From Candidatus Methylomirabilota bacterium (GTDB lineage Bacteria > Methylomirabilota > Methylomirabilia > Rokubacteriales > CSP1-6): 64,000 bases of DNA. Positions 1 to 9,766 of the stretch are shown here, piece by piece; within the stretch, counting starts at the first letter, position 1, and every line of letters starts with the position of its first letter. The stretch covers positions 1 through 64,000 of the forward strand of contig DASYVT010000148.1 of assembly GCA_035936835.1 (NCBI GenBank). Reading direction: 5' to 3'. The notes under the pieces were generated by a model that saw only the letters and a list, made by a program, of their open reading frames with translations, did no database searches and was not told where the DNA came from. Position numbers and translations under genes: made by a program.

Positions 1-125
1 TGCGCGCCGCGGGCAAGGCGCCCAAGGTCGCCCTCACGGCCTGCATGCGCAAGCTGCTCACGATCCTCAACGCGATGCTCAAGCATCACACCCGCTGGGC
101 CCTCGTCATGGCTCAGCACGCTTGA
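1..125 (+). CDS. IS110-family transposase, C-terminal fragment cut by window edge
   Basis: The frame is open from base 3 to a TGA at 123-125. It encodes about 40 residues containing K-V-A-L-T-A-C-M-R-K-L-L-T-I-L-N-A-M, which is the conserved end of the transposase_20 domain of IS110/IS116/IS902 recombinases. These DEDD transposases move circular insertion sequences and usually lack long terminal inverted repeats. The 5' part lies outside the window, so I cannot tell whether the element is complete. The repeat-rich spacer at 140-211 follows immediately. Confidence 0.8.
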   Translation, partial: RAAGKAPKVALTACMRKLLTILNAMLKHHTRWALVMAQHA

Positions 126-139
126 CACCTAAGACAGTC

Positions 140-211
140 GCCCCCCTCTCCCCTGAGGGGAGAGGGGGGCGGGGAAAACGAAACCCTCTCCCCCGTCGCG
201 GGGGAGAGGGT
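140..211. repeat. Two adjacent REP-like palindromes
   Basis: Bases 140-153 and 157-170 form a perfect 14-bp inverted repeat around a TGA triloop. Bases 183-194 and 200-211 form a perfect 12-bp inverted repeat around GTCGC. Both arms share the core CCCTCTCCCC / GGGGAGAGGG. Paired palindromes of this kind are typical of REP/BIME-like extragenic elements. They sit between the IS110 end and the convergent gene that stops at 271, so they could also stop transcription from both sides. The remainder of 212-270 shows nothing I recognise. Confidence 0.6.
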
Positions 212-270
212 AGGGTGAGGGGGCCAAAGGCGAGGGGGCCGATCATCGGGGCAACCGTGGGCAGAGCAGA

Positions 271-2136
271 CTACTCCTGCGGGACGGTCATGATGACCTG
301 GGTCTCGGCCGCACCCTTGAAGATGTTTTTGTAGCGGACGACGGTGGCGATGATGGTCGGCTGGGTGGCGTCGTCCGTCTTGAAGCCGCCCAGCGCCGTG
401 ATGGTGCCCTCGAAGCCCGTGTCGATGGACTGCAGCCTGAAGCCCGCGGGCCCTTTGAAGATGACGGCGATGAGCCCTTCCTTGACGATGTTCTGGGGGA
501 CGATGATCTCGTCCACCCCATCGCCGTCGAGATCTATGGCGAGCGGCGTCGGCTCGATCTTGTAGAAGGCCGTCCGCCGGACCCGGGCCGTGACGATACC
601 CGTGTCCTGCTCGATGGTGACGGCGCCGCCGCCGACAGCCGTCCCTGAGCGCCAGATGTCCTCGCCCTCGGTGGCCATCTGGAGCCGGTTGTATTCGTCG
701 ATGAAGGCGAGCACCCGCGAGTCCTTGCCGTTCATGTTGGAGAAGACCGCCCCCATGGGCCTGAAGGCCGAGTGCACTCGCACCGCCTTGTCGGTGACGA
801 GCTTGCCGTTCTTCCAGGCCATCTGCTCGGCCTGGCCTTGGGTGAAGAACTTCTCCCTGCTGAAGCGCTGGGTCCAGACGGTCTGCTTGTGTCCCTCGCC
901 CTTGATGTCCACGGCGAAGAGGAACTCCTCGATGCTGTCTTGAAGGAAGCGGGGCTTGCCGTCCTTGACGCCGAGGATGAAGGAGTTGAGGCCGCTCTCC
1001 GGGTCGTGCCGGTTGCCGAGCACCTCGAAAACGCCGTCGCCGTCCAGGTCCACCAAGTAGATGGAGAAGACCCGGCCCCGGGAGCGCACCGACATGGACC
1101 ACTCGGGCTCGAGCTTCGTGCCCACGACCTTGTACATGTAGACCTTGTCACCGTCGCTGACCACCATACGCGGGATCTTGTCCTTGGGCATGATGCCCAC
1201 GTCGATGGCCACGACGGCGAAGGGGAACTTGGCCACCTCTTTCAGCGGAATGCTGTTCTCGCCGCTCGAGTAGGAGCCCGCTTCGAGCTCGCGCCCGAGG
1301 AGCCGCGACAGGAGCGAGCGCTGCTTGGCCTGCGGCGGGTTGGCGAGACCGCCCTGGGAGAACCGGCTGCCCTGGGTGGTCGGGCGGATCGAGGGCGGCA
1401 CGAAGAAGGCCGTGGAGAGCGCGGCCTCCGCGCGGGGCAGCTCGTAGAGGCGCACGTCCATGTAGGGCTTGGTCTCGACCCGCTTGAAGTGGACGACGAG
1501 GACGTTCTCGACCTTGAAGCGATCGGCGACCTGCTTGAGCCCCTTGCCTTCGAGGGCGTCCTCGGGCTTGACGCCCTGCTGCGCAAGGGCCACGCCGAGG
1601 GAGTCGCCCATGCCCACGCTGAAGCGCCCCGTGCGCGTGAGCCCATCTACCAGCTCCTGGACGGCCGCTTCGACCAGGTTGTCTCTCACGCCCGTGGACA
1701 GCGGCAGCACCGTGAGGCGGATCTTGCCGGCCGACACGCGCGCCTTGTCCCCGGGGGCGATCCCGCTGCCCCTGCTCGTGGTGACCCGGGCGACGGAGTA
1801 GGCCTCGGCGACTTCCTCCACTCTCACCCGCCCCACCGTCTCCTCCTTCCTGCCGAGGACCTCGCCGGTCTTGGGGTGCTTCAGCTCGTCCCCCTCGTGG
1901 ACGACCACCAATTCCACCCCCGCCACGACTCCGTCCCGCTGGCCTATGGACAGCGTTACCTGGGGGCCCTCCACCTTTAACACGTCACCCTCGACCTTGG
2001 GGAAGAGCGCCGTGACCTGGGCCACGAGCGACGTGATCGGGGTGGGCGCCGGCCCGACTGCGGGCGGAGGAGACTGGGCCCAGGCCGGCACGGCGCCCAG
2101 AGCCAGCAGGAGGAGAGACAGGGTGACGCGGATCAT
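271..2136 (-). CDS. Secreted FG-GAP/VCBS-repeat protein with FlgT-like N-terminal module
   Basis: The product is 621 aa, starting at the ATG before a clear signal peptide (residues 1-20, ending AWA-Q). Residues 45-135 form a beta-rich module with a HPKTGEVLG motif at 87-95. Residues 138-235 resemble a TolB/FlgT-type nucleation domain. The C-terminal half carries FG-GAP/VCBS-like blades with calcium-loop motifs DLDGDG at 363-368 and 535-540. It is probably periplasmic or surface exposed. The same HPxTGxxLG module occurs in the proteins at 6455-7168 and 7200-8042, which suggests a paralogous family working together at the envelope. No enzyme motif is visible. The function is unknown; the call is architectural. 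Confidence 0.8.
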   Translation of the reverse strand: MIRVTLSLLLLALGAVPAWAQSPPPAVGPAPTPITSLVAQVTALFPKVEGDVLKVEGPQVTLSIGQRDGVVAGVELVVVHEGDELKHPKTGEVLGRKEETVGRVRVEEVAEAYSVARVTTSRGSGIAPGDKARVSAGKIRLTVLPLSTGVRDNLVEAAVQELVDGLTRTGRFSVGMGDSLGVALAQQGVKPEDALEGKGLKQVADRFKVENVLVVHFKRVETKPYMDVRLYELPRAEAALSTAFFVPPSIRPTTQGSRFSQGGLANPPQAKQRSLLSRLLGRELEAGSYSSGENSIPLKEVAKFPFAVVAIDVGIMPKDKIPRMVVSDGDKVYMYKVVGTKLEPEWSMSVRSRGRVFSIYLVDLDGDGVFEVLGNRHDPESGLNSFILGVKDGKPRFLQDSIEEFLFAVDIKGEGHKQTVWTQRFSREKFFTQGQAEQMAWKNGKLVTDKAVRVHSAFRPMGAVFSNMNGKDSRVLAFIDEYNRLQMATEGEDIWRSGTAVGGGAVTIEQDTGIVTARVRRTAFYKIEPTPLAIDLDGDGVDEIIVPQNIVKEGLIAVIFKGPAGFRLQSIDTGFEGTITALGGFKTDDATQPTIIATVVRYKNIFKGAAETQVIMTVPQE

Positions 2137-2190
2137 GGCGCCATGATACCGACCCCCGGGGCACAGGGCAAGCAATGGGGGAAAAGACTA

Positions 2191-2221
2191 CGGGCCCGGG
2201 GGGTTGTGCCCCCCGGGCCCG
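2191..2221 (-). terminator. Rho-independent terminator after the porin gene
   Basis: A perfect 13-bp stem (2191-2203 with 2209-2221, sequence CGGGCCCGGGGGG) encloses the loop TTGTG. On the minus strand it is followed by TAGTCTTTTCCCCC, which supplies a short U-rich tract. It lies about 20 nt past the stop of the porin gene at 2243 and before the start of the FG-GAP gene, so it separates the two transcription units. Confidence 0.75.
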
Positions 2222-2242
2222 CGTACTGCCGAAGCGCGCGTC

Positions 2243-4084
2243 CTAGAAGCTGAAGCGGACGCGAGCCGTCGAGATCGCGATGGGCTCGACGCCGATGTCC
2301 TTGCGGACCGGCAAGTTGGCGCCGGCGTTGTAGGTGCCACCGATATACCGGTGGGACATTGCGTTGCCGGTCTCCAGGTAGCCGACGGCCCAGTCAAACA
2401 CCAGGCCCGGCGCGAAGCGGTACGTGAGGGCCGCGTTAAACTCCGTCCCGAGGTAGTTGCTCTCACCCTGAGGCCGGCAGTTGATCAGGGTCTTCCGGCA
2501 GACGAAGTTAGGCTGGAGACCGCTGCCCGCCACGACGAAGGCGTCGGTGTCCACCTTGTTCCACGTCCAGTTCGGGGTTATGCCGGCGCCGACGGTGAGC
2601 GCGGGCGTGATCGCGTAGCTGGCCTTCACGCCGGTGCTGACGCGGCCGTACTTGTCCCAGCCAATGGCCGTGCCGGGGTTCGAGCCACAGGCCGCGGTAT
2701 TGGAGCAGAGGATCTGGTAGTAGTCCACGCCCAGGGACATGATCTGCGTGCCCCAGTCAGCCAGGTACGAGGTGTCCGTATCGAGCGGAGTGAAGTACTT
2801 GATGCTCTTGTACGGGTTGCTCTTCGCGTCCTGCCCCGTGGTCCACATAACCATGTGGGAAAGGAGCAGCGGACCCAACTGGAAGCTGGTGCGAATGTCG
2901 CCAAGCCAGGCGTTAATGTCGGCCGACTTCCGCGTGCCGACCGTGCCGTACGGGTTGCTACAGGCGGCACCGCAGGCGGCAACGCCGGCGAAGTCCTGGA
3001 GCCACTTCGCCTGGGTACCGAACTGGTAGAGGATCGTCGGGTCAAGCGAGAACGGGCCCGAGCGCCACCTGGCGTCCAAGCCGACGGTGTGGCGGTACTC
3101 GTGCACGCCCGTGCCCGCGCCGTCGTTGCCGCCGACGCCAGAGCTGCCGTTGGCGTTCGCAGAGGCGATCGGAGCGAACGGACCACCGGCCAGGGTCGAC
3201 ACGCCGCCGCGGCCCTGGCGGGCCGAGCCGCTGGTGAGCCCGTTGAAGAAGGCGTACGAGTACATCGGCTTGATGTCGAGCCCCTTCATAACCGTGATCT
3301 CGGGGCTTCCGATGAGCGCGAAGTTGTCACCGCGCGACTGCGGTGTGCAGTTCGCCAGCGTCGCAGTAGCGGTCTGGCACTTGTTGTTGAAGGTCGCGGT
3401 GCCGGGGGCGTTCAGCGAGTTGGCGAACGGGCCGAAGGGAGCGCTCCCCTTGCCCAGCAGGTTCTCGTCGATCGCGACGTAGGTCATCTGCAGCTTGAAG
3501 GTCGGGCTGAACGTGGTGTAGAGGTTCACGCCCGGGAAATCGCCGTTGGCGTAGGTCGCCAGCTTGTAGTTGGCGGCCGTGGCGAAGGGCTGCCCACCGA
3601 GCCGGGCGATCGTCGAGAACGGCACGAGCGGCAGCGGGAACTCGACGTACAGCCACTTGACCTGGAAGTTGCCCTGCGTGTCCGTGTTCAGGTCGAACGA
3701 GGACTCGGCGCCGTTGCCGACGGCGCCGCACTGAAGCGTCGAGATCGACGAAGCGGAGGCGCAACCCGGGCCGTTGTTGCTGTCGATGAAGCCCGTCTGG
3801 CCCCAATAGGAGTCGATCTCGAATCCGAACACTCCCTTGGCCGAGCCGACTTCGCCGATGATGTCGAACCGGCCGCGGGTGCGGCCGTACATCTGGTGGT
3901 CCCTGTTGCGGTTGACGTTGAGGTCGGAGATGCTCATGTTCTGAGTCCACGTGCCGACGTTGTCGATGAAACCCGTGATGGTGAACTTCGGCTGGGGCGC
4001 CGCCGCCTGAGCAAGGAGGTCAGGGGGCGCGACGAAGCCGAGGAGTGCCATCAGGGCGAGAGAAAGGAACAGAATCCTTCTCAT
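2243..4084 (-). CDS. Outer-membrane porin-like beta-barrel protein
   Basis: The product is 613 aa. The ATG at 4084 is chosen because it directly precedes a signal peptide (MRRILFLSLALMALLGFV, cleavage near LAQA) and is preceded by GAGGAGG at good spacing. The mature part has alternating aromatic and polar strands rich in Gly, Asn, Thr and Tyr, and ends in RVRFSF. A terminal Phe is the usual barrel-assembly signal of outer-membrane proteins. There are many Cys-containing loops (for example CASASSISTLQC and CGAAC), possibly disulfide-closed. It resembles the large porins with no assigned substrate found in uncultured high-GC bacteria. It is monocistronic, with its own promoter at 4196-4225 and terminator at 2191-2221. 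Confidence 0.75.
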   Translation of the reverse strand: MRRILFLSLALMALLGFVAPPDLLAQAAAPQPKFTITGFIDNVGTWTQNMSISDLNVNRNRDHQMYGRTRGRFDIIGEVGSAKGVFGFEIDSYWGQTGFIDSNNGPGCASASSISTLQCGAVGNGAESSFDLNTDTQGNFQVKWLYVEFPLPLVPFSTIARLGGQPFATAANYKLATYANGDFPGVNLYTTFSPTFKLQMTYVAIDENLLGKGSAPFGPFANSLNAPGTATFNNKCQTATATLANCTPQSRGDNFALIGSPEITVMKGLDIKPMYSYAFFNGLTSGSARQGRGGVSTLAGGPFAPIASANANGSSGVGGNDGAGTGVHEYRHTVGLDARWRSGPFSLDPTILYQFGTQAKWLQDFAGVAACGAACSNPYGTVGTRKSADINAWLGDIRTSFQLGPLLLSHMVMWTTGQDAKSNPYKSIKYFTPLDTDTSYLADWGTQIMSLGVDYYQILCSNTAACGSNPGTAIGWDKYGRVSTGVKASYAITPALTVGAGITPNWTWNKVDTDAFVVAGSGLQPNFVCRKTLINCRPQGESNYLGTEFNAALTYRFAPGLVFDWAVGYLETGNAMSHRYIGGTYNAGANLPVRKDIGVEPIAISTARVRFSF

Positions 4085-4195
4085 TATCGCCTCCTCATGG
4101 TGTGAGTGAACCACGTGCTGCACACGGTGCGTCCTGCCAGTGATCACGTCCGCGCGACAACGGCGCTTCGGCTGCGGCCTTTCTACGACTTGACA

Positions 4196-4225
4196 CTTGT
4201 ACCCCGGGTGGACCGACCCCGTCAA
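4196..4225 (-). promoter_or_regulatory. Sigma-70-type promoter of the porin gene
   Basis: Minus-strand TTGACG (4220-4225) is followed after 18 nt by TACAAG (4196-4201). Transcription would begin near 4189, giving a leader of about 105 nt before the ATG at 4084. The leader has no obvious known riboswitch fold, but its length is unusual for this window. Confidence 0.5.
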
Positions 4226-4263
4226 GCGAAAAGGGCGCAATGACTCGCCATACGTTTGGCGCT

Positions 4264-4965
4264 TCAGCCCCCGTCGCCAAGCTGCCTGAGGGCATTCTTG
4301 GCCAGCTCGGAGAAGGGTGAGGCCGGGTCGAGGTCCCTGGCCTGCCTGAAGGCGGCCTTGGCCTCGTCCTGCCGCCCGCCCTGGGAGAGCGCGAGGCCGA
4401 GCCCGTAGTGGGCCGCGACCATGGTCGGCTCGACCTGGATGGCGGCCCGGAAGGACTCCTGCGCCTCCTGCGGCTTGCCCAGCCTGATGTACGCCTCGCC
4501 CATGTTGTAGTAGGCGACCTCGGGCGTCGTATAGGTGGGGTAGGTCAGCGCCTTCTTGTAGGCGGCGATGGCGTCGTCGAAGCGGTTCTGCTGGGCCAGA
4601 GCGATGCCGAGGTTGTGCTGCAGGTCCGGGCTGGTCTTCTCGAGGCCAATCGCCGTCTGGAACTCAGCCTGCGCGTCGACAGGTCGGCCCAGGTTCAGCA
4701 GGACCAGCCCGAGCGTGTTGTGGTATTGCGCGTTCTCGGGGTCGAGCTGGAGAGCCTCCCTGAGCGCCGCCATGCCGAGCGCCAGCCGGTTGTCGCTCAG
4801 GTTGCGCACGGCCTGCTCGTACGTCGCCCTGGCCTGGAGCTTCCGCACCTCTTCGTCCTGCTTGGAGGCGCAGCCCGACACGAGCACGAGTGCCGCGATG
4901 ACAAGGAGCGGGCCGCGCGCGGCGCCTAGTCTTGACAGGGTCGTTTCCGCCCTGTTAACCTTCAT
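4264..4965 (-). CDS. TPR lipoprotein, PilF/PilW-like
   Basis: The product is 233 aa with a lipoprotein signal ending in the lipobox LVSGC, so it is probably anchored in the outer membrane. It carries about five TPR units between residues 45 and 225, with repeated A-x-F/Y and NLG-x-A-L motifs. The size and architecture resemble PilF/PilW, the pilotin that helps the type IV pilus secretin assemble, but no pilus genes are adjacent, so the role is open. Its ATG at 4963-4965 overlaps the start region of the divergent FmdB gene, so each gene's upstream signals lie inside the other gene. Confidence 0.75.
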   Translation of the reverse strand: MKVNRAETTLSRLGAARGPLLVIAALVLVSGCASKQDEEVRKLQARATYEQAVRNLSDNRLALGMAALREALQLDPENAQYHNTLGLVLLNLGRPVDAQAEFQTAIGLEKTSPDLQHNLGIALAQQNRFDDAIAAYKKALTYPTYTTPEVAYYNMGEAYIRLGKPQEAQESFRAAIQVEPTMVAAHYGLGLALSQGGRQDEAKAAFRQARDLDPASPFSELAKNALRQLGDGG

Positions 4966-4969
4966 GGTT

Positions 4970-5398
4970 GTGCCGACCTACGAGTACGAATGCCCGAAGT
5001 GCCCCCGCGTTTTCGAGGTGAAGCAGCGGATCACCGAGCCCATGCTCGAGGTCTGCGAACGGTGCGGCGGGCCCATCCACCGGCTCCTGTCGGCCACCCC
5101 GTTCATCCTGAAGGGGGGCGGCTGGTACGTCACCGACTACCCGTCCGAGTCCCGCAAGAAGGCGTCCAAGTCGGAGTCGACATCGGGTGAATCGGCCCCG
5201 GCGGCGGGTGATTCGGCCCCGGCGGCGGGCGACTCGGCCAAGGCGGCCCCGAGCCCCGCCGGAGAGAAGTCTAGCACGGCCCAGCCGACGCCCTCCCCTT
5301 CCGAGAAGCCCAAGACAGAGAAAACCAAGAGCGAGCCGGCTCCCAAGCCCAAGGCGTCCGGCTCCTCCTCCTCGTCGTCGTCGTCTTCGTCTTCCTAA
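4970..5398 (+). CDS. FmdB-family zinc-ribbon protein with low-complexity Ser tail
   Basis: About 142 aa. The family start is MPTYEYxC, so I chose the GTG at 4970; an in-frame ATG at 4964 would add MV. Residues 1-45 are the FmdB zinc ribbon with C-x2-C pairs (CPKC and CERC) that bind one zinc. The remainder is Ala/Pro/Ser/Lys-rich, contains the repeat GDSAPAA, and ends in eleven consecutive serines. The family is widespread and associated with regulation, but its molecular role is unclear. No Shine-Dalgarno sequence is visible, and the start lies a few bases from the divergent TPR gene start, so leaderless translation is possible. Confidence 0.8.
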   Translation: MPTYEYECPKCPRVFEVKQRITEPMLEVCERCGGPIHRLLSATPFILKGGGWYVTDYPSESRKKASKSESTSGESAPAAGDSAPAAGDSAKAAPSPAGEKSSTAQPTPSPSEKPKTEKTKSEPAPKPKASGSSSSSSSSSSS

Positions 5399-5421
5399 AA
5401 CCGGTCTTCCTGAAACCGCGG

Positions 5422-6423
5422 CTACTTGTCGCGATCCACCACGTAGTCGGCGACGAGGAGCAGCGTGTCTTTGTCCTCGCCGTCGGGGAAGGCGGCGAGA
5501 GCCTCCTTGGCGCTCCGGGAGTAGTCCTGCGCGCGCGCCTGCGCGTACTCGACGCTGCCGTAGCGCTCGACCAGCAGGCGGATCTCCTCGAACTCGCCCG
5601 GGCCGACGGCGTGCCGCTTGAGCACGGACTGTATCCTGTCGCGCTCGGCAGGGCTGGCGCGCTCGAGCGTCGCGATGAGCGGCAGTGTCCGCTTGCCTTC
5701 CTTCAAATCGGCGCCTACCGCCTTGCCCAGGCGCACCTGGTCGGCGACGAAGTCGAGCGAGTCGTCGCTGATCTGGAAGGCGATGCCGATGTGGAGCCCG
5801 TAGCGGGTGAGCGCCTCGACGCGGTCCTCGGGCGCCTTCGCCAGGAGCGCGCCGATCCGGCAGCAGGCCGAGATGAAGGACGCCGTCTTCTGGGTGATGA
5901 TGCGCAGGTAGTCGGCCTCGCTCGCGGTGCCGCTCCGCTTCCGCTCGAGCTGCAGCACCTCGGCCTCCGTCATCGAGACGGTGGCGCGCGCGAGAGTCTC
6001 GAGCACGGCCGCGTCGCCGTCCTCGACCATGAGGGCGAAAGACTTCGAGTAGAGGTGGTCGCCGACGAGGATGGAGGCGTCGTCGCCCCAGCGCGCGTTG
6101 GCCGAGGGGTGGCCGCGCCGGAGCGGCGCCTGGTCCACGACGTCGTCGTGGATGAGGGTCGCCGTGTGCAGGAGCTCGACCACACATCCCATGCGCACCG
6201 CGCGCGGGCCGCCGTAGCCCGCCACGCGCGCCGCCATCAGCAAGAGGATCGGCCGGAGCCGCTTGCCGCCGGCGCCGGCGATGAACTCGCCCATCTCGTG
6301 GATCAGGCCGACGGGGGAGGCGAGCTCGCGCGCGATGGCCTCCTCGATGGCACGCATCTCGGGGCCCACGGCCAGGGCGACGCGCTCCTTGAGGAGCGCC
6401 TCCAGCGGCGTCGGGGCTTTCAC
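5422..6423 (-). CDS. Polyprenyl diphosphate synthase (octaprenyl/heptaprenyl type)
   Basis: The product is 333 aa, the normal size for long-chain trans-prenyltransferases (IspB/HepT/SdsA). These condense isopentenyl diphosphate onto allylic diphosphates to make quinone side chains or undecaprenyl-like precursors. Visible motifs are GGKRLRP (52-58), the first Asp-rich motif DDVVD (93-97), and a second Asp-rich motif DDSLD (220-224) followed by GKAVGADLKEGK. The second motif lacks the usual GD after it. A quinone role fits the NADH dehydrogenase in this window. Chain length cannot be read from sequence alone. Confidence 0.88.
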   Translation of the reverse strand: MKAPTPLEALLKERVALAVGPEMRAIEEAIARELASPVGLIHEMGEFIAGAGGKRLRPILLLMAARVAGYGGPRAVRMGCVVELLHTATLIHDDVVDQAPLRRGHPSANARWGDDASILVGDHLYSKSFALMVEDGDAAVLETLARATVSMTEAEVLQLERKRSGTASEADYLRIITQKTASFISACCRIGALLAKAPEDRVEALTRYGLHIGIAFQISDDSLDFVADQVRLGKAVGADLKEGKRTLPLIATLERASPAERDRIQSVLKRHAVGPGEFEEIRLLVERYGSVEYAQARAQDYSRSAKEALAAFPDGEDKDTLLLVADYVVDRDK

Positions 6424-6454
6424 TGGCGTGGGTGGATCAGCGCCAAGGGGTGGA

Positions 6455-7168
6455 TCAACGAATAACGACCCGGTCCTTGACCTTGACCTGGTTGCCTGAG
6501 GAGACGCTCGACAGCTCGACCACGGAAAACTTGTCCCTGACCTCGGTCACGCGGCCCGTGGCGACCTCCTCGTCCAGCTCGCCCAGGAGCTCACCGGTGA
6601 CGGGGTGGACGATGGCGATCTTGTCTCGGCGCACGCTGACCTGGGCGCCCGGCCTGACGCCGTCCTTGCCGTTGAGGTCGATCACGACCCGGCTCGTGTC
6701 CACGAACACCACGAAGCCGCGGTTGGCCGGCAGCGTGGGCGCGCCGGCCGGCTGGGTGGCGCCGCCCTTGGCGGCCGCCGCGCCGGGCTTCGGCGGCGGG
6801 GGCGCGGCCTCGACGGACACCGCCATCTTCTGGCGCGGGCTGATGCGGCCGCCGCCCGGGGGCGCGCCGTACTTGGCCACGATCTCCGGCGGCGCGATGA
6901 GGCTGTCCTTACCAAAGATCAGCGTGCCCATGGTGGTGGGAACCTTGTCGTCCTCCACCCAGATGTACTCGGGCTCGCTCGCCACGTCGCCGAAGCGGGG
7001 GTTCTTGATGAGGAGCCACTTGTTCTCCGCCGCCTTGATGCCGACGCTGGGATCGGAATCCTTGGGCAGTCCCGCCAGCTCCCGCAGGCTCGGCAGCTCC
7101 CCGCAGCCGGCGACGAAGGCCGCGGCCAGCGCCAGGCCGGCCAAGAGACGGAGCGCGGTGGCGTTCAT
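6455..7168 (-). CDS. Lipoprotein with HPxTGxxLG module
   Basis: The product is 237 aa with a lipoprotein signal (lipobox VAGC, Cys22). Residues 30-110 are unassigned, 120-148 are a Pro/Ala linker, and 150-237 form a beta-rich module with HPVTGELLG at 188-196. That module closely matches the ones in the proteins at 271-2136 and 7200-8042. It lies just downstream of 7200-8042 on the same strand, so the two are probably co-transcribed. The module is FlgT-C-like, but no flagellar genes are nearby. Function unknown; an envelope-anchored partner of the neighbouring secreted protein is my inference. Confidence 0.65.
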   Translation of the reverse strand: MNATALRLLAGLALAAAFVAGCGELPSLRELAGLPKDSDPSVGIKAAENKWLLIKNPRFGDVASEPEYIWVEDDKVPTTMGTLIFGKDSLIAPPEIVAKYGAPPGGGRISPRQKMAVSVEAAPPPPKPGAAAAKGGATQPAGAPTLPANRGFVVFVDTSRVVIDLNGKDGVRPGAQVSVRRDKIAIVHPVTGELLGELDEEVATGRVTEVRDKFSVVELSSVSSGNQVKVKDRVVIR

Positions 7169-8010
7169 GGGGTCTCAAGCATAGCAGATTCGGCGCGGGT
7201 CAGTCCTCGGGGCGCGGCTCCCACGGGAAGCGCTGGTCGGCCGCGCCCTCGGACTTGGAGAGAGCCTGCCGCCTGGAGAAGAGCGCGGCGCCCGTGACGG
7301 CCGATATAAACGTCACGTCGAGGTACACGACGCCCCGACGCTCGATCAGCACCGGCACCAGCCACGCTGTCAAGTCGAGGGACTTGCCGAGCGCCACGGC
7401 CCGGTCCGGGCGCACCAGCATCTCCTCGCCCTTCGTCTTGCTGTTGAGCAGCGCCTCGTTGACCTGCCCCGAGTCCACGCTCTGGAAACGGCGGGTCTGG
7501 TCCATGGCCAGCGCCAGCATGAAGGGCACGCGGCGCAAGTCGGCCTTGGCCGCCGTCAGGTCGACCGGCGGCACGACAGCGACGCGAATGCGGCCGCGCG
7601 TGATGCGCACGCCGTCCTCGGGCCGGGGCTGCGGCCGGCCCTCGATGGGGACGAATCCGGCCTCGGAGAAGGTCGCCTCTACGCGCTGCACCTGGGCGTA
7701 GCCCAAGACTTCCTCGTACCGGCCGAGCGGCTTGCCCGAGGTCGGGTGGTGGAAGACCTCGCCTTTTCGGAAGACGGTGAACTCCTGGCCGGCGAGCACG
7801 CCGTTCTTCTTGGCCAGGTCCATATAGATGCTCTCGCCGTCCACCTGCACCACCAGACCTTCGACGGGCGGGAACGCCGTGACGACGTCTTGGAGCATCA
7901 GGCCGAAGGTGGCGCCGACCTGGTCCGCGATCCCCGCGTGGGCCGGCTCCGCCAGCACCAACGCGGCCAGAGCGAGCGCGGCGGCGGCCCTAGAAAGCGC
8001 CGCGGCGGTC

Positions 8011-9681
<1,671 letters not shown>

Positions 9682-9706
9682 AGCGGACTCCGACGCAGAG
9701 CAGGCT

Positions 9707-9766
9707 TCATAGCGGCCCATGCCTCATAGCGGCCCATGCCTCATAGCGGCCCATGCTTCATAGCGG
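9707..9766. repeat. 17-bp tandem repeat, about 3.5 copies, at the accD/mutase junction
   Basis: The unit TCATAGCGGCCCATGCC occurs at 9707-9723 and 9724-9740, with a one-base variant at 9741-9757 and a partial copy at 9758-9766. On the minus strand every unit contains CCGCTATGA. The stop codon of the carboxylase gene (9758-9760) is inside the array, and the mutase ATG (9681) sits in a further copy of CCGCTATGA. The array looks like an expanded ATGA stop/start junction. Confidence 0.85.

Noticed and set aside
5167-5260. A minisatellite or mobile repeat in the FmdB tail
   Set aside because: The GDSAPAA repeat is short, in frame and imperfect, and fits ordinary low-complexity coding sequence.
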